This document shows, piece after piece, positions 6,739 to 11,179 of a stretch of DNA of 11,179 bases; the stretch's first letter is position 1; the number at the start of each line of letters is the position of its first letter. The translations under genes and the position numbers were made by a program. The stretch covers positions 1 through 11,179 of the forward strand of contig JAOPXW010000192.1 of NCBI GenBank assembly GCA_025964935.1. The letters run 5' to 3'. This stretch comes from Friedmanniella sp. Lineage in GTDB: Bacteria; Actinomycetota; Actinomycetes; Propionibacteriales; Propionibacteriaceae. Below the pieces are notes generated by a model. That model worked only from the letters and a program-made list of their open reading frames with translations, was not told where the DNA came from and did not search any database.

Positions 6739-6744
6739 ACTCTA
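6739..6744 (-). promoter_or_regulatory. -10 box TAGAGT for a leaderless PAC2-gene transcript
   Basis: Read on the minus strand, TAGAGT ends 6 nt before the ATG of the PAC2 gene. The hexamer and spacing are identical to those of rpe. No -35 similar to TTGACA is evident at the usual distance. It is one of two diverging promoters in the 140-bp gap shared with metH. Confidence 0.66.
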
Positions 6745-6794
6745 GCCGCCGCCCCCCGCCGCAGCCGTCGTTGCCGAACGCGCGCCGTCGCCGC

Positions 6795-6815
6795 TCCGCC
6801 ACGTGCTACGGCGGA
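6795..6815. repeat. Inverted repeat in the PAC2/metH divergent promoter region
   Basis: TCCGCC (6795-6800) and GGCGGA (6810-6815) are exact inverted arms with a 9-nt spacer, giving a 21-bp dyad. It lies between the two diverging -10 boxes, about 50 bp from each, where a shared regulator could bind. A second weaker dyad (CCAC at 6820-6823, GTGG at 6827-6830) lies next to it. Both could be chance in such GC-rich DNA. The remaining sequence of this gap shows no riboswitch-like structure. Confidence 0.28.
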
Positions 6816-6860
6816 CCCGCCACATGGTGGTGAGCCGGGCCCCGCCGGCCGCCCGCCGTC

Positions 6861-6866
6861 TATCCT
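6861..6866 (+). promoter_or_regulatory. -10 box TATCCT for a leaderless metH transcript
   Basis: TATCCT fits TANNNT and ends 6 nt before the GTG of metH, the same spacing as at fmt, rpe and the PAC2 gene. A leaderless metH mRNA would leave no room for a cobalamin or SAM riboswitch. Any control would therefore act at initiation of transcription or on the enzyme. No clear -35 is seen. Confidence 0.65.
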
Positions 6867-6872
6867 CACAAG

Positions 6873-9800
6873 GTGTCTGGTCAGCCTGTCTCCTCGATCC
6901 TGCGGGACCCCCGTGCCCGCCCGGCCCCCGACCTGGCGACCACGCTCGCGCAGCGGGTCGTCATCGCCGACGGCGCCATGGGCACGATGCTGCAGGGCTA
7001 CGACCTCACCATGGAGGACTTCCTCCAGCTGGAGGGCTGCAACGAGGTCCTGAGCGTCACCCGCCCCGACATCGTGCGGGCCATCCACGACGCCTACTTC
7101 GCGGTCGGCGTGGACGCGGTGGAGACCAACACCTTCGGCACCAACCTCTCCGCCCTGGGGGAGTACGGGATCGGCGAGCGGATCGAGGAGCTGGCCGAGG
7201 CGGCCGCGGCCATCGCCCGGGCGTCGGCGGACGCGTACAGCACACCGGAGCGGGCCCGCTGGGTGCTGGGCAGCGTCGGGCCGGGCACCAAGCTGCCCAC
7301 CCTGGGCCACGTCACCTACGCCGAGCTGCGCGACGCCTACCAGCGGCAGGTGGAGGGCATGCTGGCCGGCGGCATCGACGCCGTGCTGATCGAGACCTCG
7401 CAGGACCTGCTGCAGACCAAGGCCGCCACCCTCGGGGCCCGCCGGGCGCTCGCGCACGCCGGCCGCCGACTGCCGGTCATCGTGCACGTCACCGTCGAGA
7501 CCACGGGCACCATGCTGCTCGGCTCAGAGATCGGCGCGGCGCTCACCACCCTGGAGCCGCTCGGCATCGACATGATCGGGCTGAACTGCGCCACCGGCCC
7601 GGCCGAGATGAGCGAGCACCTGCGCCACCTGTCGCGCTACGCCCAGATCGGCGTCAGCTGCATGCCCAACGCGGGCCTGCCCCAGCTCACCTCGGACGGG
7701 GCCCACTACCCGCTGCAGCCGAGCCAGCTGGCCGACGCCCTGGAGCAGTTCGTCGGCGAGTTCGGCCTGGGCCTGGTCGGCGGCTGCTGCGGAACCACCC
7801 CCGAGCATCTGCGGCAGGTCGTCGACCGGCTGGGCGGGCACCCGGTCGTCCGCCGGCAGCCGGGTCACACCGCGGCGGCGGCCTCGCTGTACGCCGAGGT
7901 GCCGTTCCGCCAGGACACCAGCTATCTCTCCATCGGGGAGCGCACCAACGCCAACGGCTCCAAGGCGTTCCGCGACGCCCTGCTGGAGGAGCGCTGGGAC
8001 GACTGCGTCGACATCGCCCGGTCCCAGATCCGCGACGGGGCCCACCTGCTCGACCTGAACATCGACTACGTGGGCCGCGACGGTCCCGCCGACATGCGCG
8101 AGATCGCCTTCCGGCTGGCCACCGCCTCCACCCTGCCCATCGTGCTGGACTCCACCGAACCCGCCGTCCTGCAGGCCGGTCTGGAGTGCCTGGCCGGCCG
8201 GGCGGTCATCAACTCGGTCAACTACGAGGACGGTGACGGCGAGGGCTCCCGCTTCCAGCGGATCATGGCCCTGGTCGTCGAGCACGGCGCGGCCGTGATG
8301 GCGCTGACCATCGACGAGGAGGGCCAGGCGCGGACCGCCGACTGGAAGGTCAGGGTCGCGACCCGCGTGGTCGAGGACCTGACCGGCAACTGGGGGATGC
8401 GGCGCAGCGACATCATCCTGGACTGCCTGACCTTTCCCATCGCCACCGGTCAGGAGGAGACCCGCCGCGACGGGATCGAGACGATCGAGGCCATCCGCCG
8501 GGTCAAGGAGCTCTACCCCGACGTGCAGACCACGCTCGGACTGTCCAACATCTCCTTCGGTCTGAACCCGGCCGCGCGGGTGGTGCTCAACTCGGTCTTC
8601 TTGCACGAGTGCATCGAGGCCGGGCTGGACTCCGCCATCGTGCACGCGGCCAAGATCGTGCCGATGGCCCGGATCCCCGACGAGCAGCGCGAGGTCGCGC
8701 TGGACATGGTCTACGACCGCCGCCGGGCCGCCGTCGGGGACGAGCCGGCGTACGACCCGCTGCAGCGCTTCCTGGAGCTCTTCGACGGCGTCACCACCGC
8801 CGACACCAAGGCCGAGCGGGCGGCCGCGCTGCTGGCCCTGCCGGTCAGCGAGCGCCTGCAGCGGCGGATCGTGGACGGCGAGGGCAAGGGTCTGGCCGAG
8901 GACCTGGAGCTGGCCATGGCCGACGGGAAGCCGGCCCTGGAGATCATCAACACCGACCTGCTGCAGGGCATGAAGGTCGTCGGCGAGCTGTTCGGCTCGG
9001 GTCAGATGCAGCTCCCGTTCGTGCTGCAGTCCGCCGAGGTGATGAAGACCGCGGTGGCCTACCTGGAGCCGTACCTGGAGAAGGCCGACAGCCGCGGCAA
9101 GGGCACGATCGTGCTGGCCACCGTCAAGGGCGACGTGCACGACATCGGCAAGAACCTGGTCGACATCATCTTGACCAACAACGGCTACACCGTGGTCAAC
9201 CTGGGCATCAAGCAGCCGATCGGCACCATCATCGACGCCGCACAGGAGCACCAGGCCGACGCCATCGGGATGTCGGGGCTGCTGGTGAAGTCGACGGTGG
9301 TGATGAAGGAGAACCTGCAGGAGATGAACACCCGGGGGATCGCCACGAGCTATCCGGTGTTCCTCGGCGGGGCGGCCCTGACCCGGGCCTACGTCGAGCA
9401 GGACCTGCGCGAGGTGTTCGCCGGCGAGGTGCGCTACGCCCGGGACGCCTTCGAGGGCCTGCGGCTGATGGACGCCCTGATGGCGGTCAAGCGGGGCGAG
9501 GAGGGCGCGGCGCTGCCCGCGCCGCGCGAGCGCCGGGTCAAGCTCCGGGCCGCTCCCGACACCGGGGGCACCACCGAGACCCTGCTGCCGGCCCGCTCCG
9601 ATGTCGCGGTCGACGTCGACGTGCCCGTCCCACCGTTCTGGGGGGACCGGATCGTGAAGGGAATACCGCTGGCCGACGTCGCCTCCTACCTGGACGAGCG
9701 GGCCACGTTCATGGGGCAGTGGGGGCTGAAGGGCAGCCGTAGCGGGCCGAGCTACGAGGACCTGGTGGAGACCGAGGGCCGCCCTCGGCTGCGCGCCTGG

Positions 9801-10436
9801 CTGGACCGGGTCCAGACCGAGGGCATCGCGGAGTTCGCCGTCGTGTACGGCTACTGGCCCTGCTACAGCGACGGCGACACCGTGGTGGTGCTGCGGCCGG
9901 GGTCGGAGGTCTCCGATCCCGACGCCGAGCTGCACCGGTTCACCTTCCCCCGCCAGACCCGGGGCCGGTTCCTCTGCCTGGCCGACTTCTTCCGCGACCG
10001 CGAGCTGGCGCTGGCCAAGGGCCCGGACGTGATCGCCTTCCACCTGGTCACCATGGGCTCCGCGGTGGCACGGGTCACCGCGGACCTGTTCGAGCGCAAC
10101 GCCTACCGCGACTATCTGGAGCTGCACGGGCTGAGCGTGCAGCTGACCGAGGCCCTGGCCGAGATGTGGCACGCCCGGATCCGGTCCGACCTCGGTCTGG
10201 GCCGCCTCGACGGCGGGATCGACGACATGATCCGGGACCAGGCCTACCGGGGCTCGCGCTACAGCTTCGGCTACCCGGCCTGCCCGGACTTGGAGGACCG
10301 GGCCAAGCTCGTGGACCTGCTGCGTCCGGAGCGGATCGGGGTGGAGCTCAGCGAGGAGCTCCAGCTGCACCCGGAGCAGTCGACCGACGCGCTGGTCGTG
10401 CACCACCCCGAGGCCAAGTACTTCAACGCCCGCTGA
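6873..10436 (+). CDS. metH: Cobalamin-dependent methionine synthase
   Basis: MetH methylates homocysteine with 5-methyltetrahydrofolate, using bound cobalamin as carrier, to give methionine and tetrahydrofolate. The 1187-residue product has all four modules. The homocysteine domain (about 25-325) has zinc ligands Cys239 (GLNCATGP) and Cys305/Cys306 (GGCCGTTPEH). The pterin domain (about 350-610) opens with ERTNANGSK (356-364) and DLNIDYVGRDG. The helical cap (about 640-740) precedes the B12 Rossmann domain with DVHDIGKN, where His756 is the lower cobalt ligand; Asp754 and Ser807 complete the relay. The reactivation domain (about 930-1187) retains Asp941 and RYSFGYPACPD (from 1129), so flavodoxin- and SAM-dependent repair of oxidised cofactor is expected. 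Length is close to E. coli MetH (1227). The GTG start is supported by the -10 box 6 nt upstream. The HAD gene follows after 59 bp. Confidence 0.98.
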   Translation: MSGQPVSSILRDPRARPAPDLATTLAQRVVIADGAMGTMLQGYDLTMEDFLQLEGCNEVLSVTRPDIVRAIHDAYFAVGVDAVETNTFGTNLSALGEYGIGERIEELAEAAAAIARASADAYSTPERARWVLGSVGPGTKLPTLGHVTYAELRDAYQRQVEGMLAGGIDAVLIETSQDLLQTKAATLGARRALAHAGRRLPVIVHVTVETTGTMLLGSEIGAALTTLEPLGIDMIGLNCATGPAEMSEHLRHLSRYAQIGVSCMPNAGLPQLTSDGAHYPLQPSQLADALEQFVGEFGLGLVGGCCGTTPEHLRQVVDRLGGHPVVRRQPGHTAAAASLYAEVPFRQDTSYLSIGERTNANGSKAFRDALLEERWDDCVDIARSQIRDGAHLLDLNIDYVGRDGPADMREIAFRLATASTLPIVLDSTEPAVLQAGLECLAGRAVINSVNYEDGDGEGSRFQRIMALVVEHGAAVMALTIDEEGQARTADWKVRVATRVVEDLTGNWGMRRSDIILDCLTFPIATGQEETRRDGIETIEAIRRVKELYPDVQTTLGLSNISFGLNPAARVVLNSVFLHECIEAGLDSAIVHAAKIVPMARIPDEQREVALDMVYDRRRAAVGDEPAYDPLQRFLELFDGVTTADTKAERAAALLALPVSERLQRRIVDGEGKGLAEDLELAMADGKPALEIINTDLLQGMKVVGELFGSGQMQLPFVLQSAEVMKTAVAYLEPYLEKADSRGKGTIVLATVKGDVHDIGKNLVDIILTNNGYTVVNLGIKQPIGTIIDAAQEHQADAIGMSGLLVKSTVVMKENLQEMNTRGIATSYPVFLGGAALTRAYVEQDLREVFAGEVRYARDAFEGLRLMDALMAVKRGEEGAALPAPRERRVKLRAAPDTGGTTETLLPARSDVAVDVDVPVPPFWGDRIVKGIPLADVASYLDERATFMGQWGLKGSRSGPSYEDLVETEGRPRLRAWLDRVQTEGIAEFAVVYGYWPCYSDGDTVVVLRPGSEVSDPDAELHRFTFPRQTRGRFLCLADFFRDRELALAKGPDVIAFHLVTMGSAVARVTADLFERNAYRDYLELHGLSVQLTEALAEMWHARIRSDLGLGRLDGGIDDMIRDQAYRGSRYSFGYPACPDLEDRAKLVDLLRPERIGVELSEELQLHPEQSTDALVVHHPEAKYFNAR

Positions 10437-10437
10437 C

Positions 10438-10467
10438 CCGAGCTCTGAGGTGCAGATTTCGCCTCGG
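10438..10467 (+). repeat. Weak stem-loop in the metH-HAD gap
   Basis: CCGAG (10438-10442) can pair with CTCGG (10463-10467). Alternatively, GAGGTG (10447-10452) can pair with CGCCTC (10460-10465) through one G-U pair around a 7-nt loop. It starts 2 bp after the metH stop codon, has no T-run and is short, so it is more likely a read-through element than a full terminator. The 59-bp gap contains no TA dinucleotide and hence no TANNNT promoter box. Confidence 0.22.
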
Positions 10468-10495
10468 CGGATCGGACTGGAAAGATGACGGGGCC

Positions 10496-11179
10496 ATGAG
10501 CGACACGACCATCACCTCCCTTGCCGCCGTCCTGTGGGACTTCGACGGCACCCTGGCCGACACCGAGCCGCTGTGGATCGCCGCGGAGTACGAGCTGATC
10601 GGCAGCCTGGGCGGGACCTGGTCGGAGGAGCACGCCGACCGGCTGGTGGGCAACTCCCTGCTCGACTCGGGGGCCTACATCCTGCGGGTCCTCGGACGCG
10701 AGGACCTGACCCCCGCCTGGGTCGTGGACCAGCTGCTCTCCCGGGTCGTGGGCCACCTCGAGGGCAACCCGATCCCGTGGCGGCCGGGGGCCCTGGAGCT
10801 GCTGGACTCGCTGCAGTCAGCCGGCGTGCCGTGCGCACTCGTGTCGGCCTCCTACCGGGTGCTGCTCGACGCGGCCCTCAGCCAGCTGCCGACCGGGGCC
10901 TTCCAGGTGAGCGTGGCCGGCGACGAGGTCACCAACGGCAAGCCGCACCCGGAGCCGTACGAGCTGGCCTGCAGCGCGCTCGGGGTCGAGGCCCGGCACT
11001 GCGTGGTGTTCGAGGACTCCGTCACCGGGGCCGCGTCCGGGAACGCCTCCGGCGCCCTCGTCGTCGCCATCCCCAACCGCGTCCAGGTGCCGCCGGCGCC
11101 CCGCCGGGTCCACGTCACCTCGCTGGCCGAGCTCGACGCCACCTCGGTGGCGGCGCTGCTGGCGCGGCCCGGTGCGTAG
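10496..11179 (+). CDS. HAD superfamily hydrolase, phosphoglycolate phosphatase/beta-phosphoglucomutase-like subfamily
   Basis: The 227-residue cytosolic protein is a complete haloacid-dehalogenase-type phosphatase. Motif I is DFDGTLADTE with nucleophile Asp15 and acid-base Asp17. Motif II is LVSAS with Ser117. Motif III is Lys149 in NGKPHPEPY. Motif IV is FEDSVTGA with Glu173 and Asp174 for Mg2+. Residues about 20-90 form the helical cap typical of subfamily IA, whose members act on small phosphorylated metabolites such as sugar phosphates or phosphoglycolate; the substrate cannot be read from sequence. The ATG at 10496 is the first in-frame start after metH and precedes the conserved core correctly. 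A purine-rich GGAAAG lies 11 nt upstream and is a poor Shine-Dalgarno. No promoter box is visible, so it is probably transcribed with metH. Its TAG is the last codon of the window. Confidence 0.92.
   Translation: MSDTTITSLAAVLWDFDGTLADTEPLWIAAEYELIGSLGGTWSEEHADRLVGNSLLDSGAYILRVLGREDLTPAWVVDQLLSRVVGHLEGNPIPWRPGALELLDSLQSAGVPCALVSASYRVLLDAALSQLPTGAFQVSVAGDEVTNGKPHPEPYELACSALGVEARHCVVFEDSVTGAASGNASGALVVAIPNRVQVPPAPRRVHVTSLAELDATSVAALLARPGA

Noticed and set aside
6733..6872. Possible cobalamin or SAM riboswitch before metH
   Set aside because: The metH -10 box ends 6 nt before the start codon, leaving no 5' leader, and no B12-box-like element is visible in the 140-bp gap.
5677..7053. Open frame of 458 codons on the plus strand opposite the PAC2 gene and into metH
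   Set aside because: It runs antisense to a clear PAC2-family gene and through a divergent promoter region, and its translation shows no recognisable motif.
7524..10406. Open frame of 960 codons on the minus strand opposite metH
   Set aside because: It is the antisense shadow of metH. High GC at third codon positions removes stop codons from the opposite strand. The translation is rich in Gly, Val, Gln, His and Arg, with no domain motifs, while the sense strand has a perfect MetH.
10166..10495. An upstream-extended start that would overlap metH with the HAD gene
   Set aside because: The extra residues lie in a wrong frame of metH and are Arg/Pro/Gly-rich. The ATG at 10496 places DFDGTL at residues 15-20, as expected for the family.

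Overview
The window is a very GC-rich chromosomal stretch with almost exclusively G or C at third codon positions and several GTG starts. Together with the helicase-dead form of PriA, a PAC2-family protein beside metH, and TANNNT promoter boxes placed for leaderless mRNAs, this points to a high-GC actinomycete (Actinomycetota). I cannot name a genus from the sequence. There are no tRNA or rRNA genes, CRISPR arrays, insertion sequences or phage genes. Every protein-coding gene belongs to a recognisable family, and the content is core metabolism and translation, not an accessory island.

Layout, left half (+ strand): the 3' part of priA (1-1491, cut by the window edge); fmt (1550-2470), overlapping rsmB by one base (2470-3834); then rpe (3946-4608). 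From memory, the order priA, fmt, rsmB/fmu, rpe matches a cluster in Mycobacterium tuberculosis (Rv1402 to Rv1408). Layout, right half: an AI-2E-family membrane protein (4616-5749, - strand) lies downstream of a PAC2-family gene (5884-6732, - strand). The latter is divergent from metH (6873-10436, +), which is followed by a HAD phosphatase-like gene (10496-11179, +). A PAC2 gene divergent from metH is also found in M. tuberculosis (Rv2125/Rv2124c, from memory). The window therefore seems to join two neighbourhoods that are far apart in mycobacteria, meeting at the convergent rpe/AI-2E stop codons.

Transcription units can be read from the short gaps. fmt, rpe, the PAC2 gene and metH each have a TANNNT hexamer ending exactly 6 nt before the start codon, the arrangement expected for leaderless mRNAs. 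The second gene of each apparent unit lacks it: rsmB is coupled by overlap, the AI-2E gene has a strong Shine-Dalgarno sequence, and the gaps before the AI-2E and HAD genes contain no TA dinucleotide at all. Inferred units are fmt-rsmB, rpe alone, PAC2 gene-AI-2E gene, and metH-HAD gene. GC-rich inverted repeats fill most gaps, including one hairpin at the convergent junction whose stem contains both stop codons.

Functionally, fmt and metH both use folate one-carbon units (10-formyl- and 5-methyl-tetrahydrofolate) and both concern methionine: one formylates the initiator Met-tRNA, the other makes methionine. RsmB modifies 16S rRNA, Rpe serves the pentose phosphate pathway, and PriA serves replication restart. 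I found no convincing undescribed system. The points most worth a second look are the uniform promoter geometry, the stop-codon hairpin, the motif decay in PriA and the PAC2 protein of unknown role.
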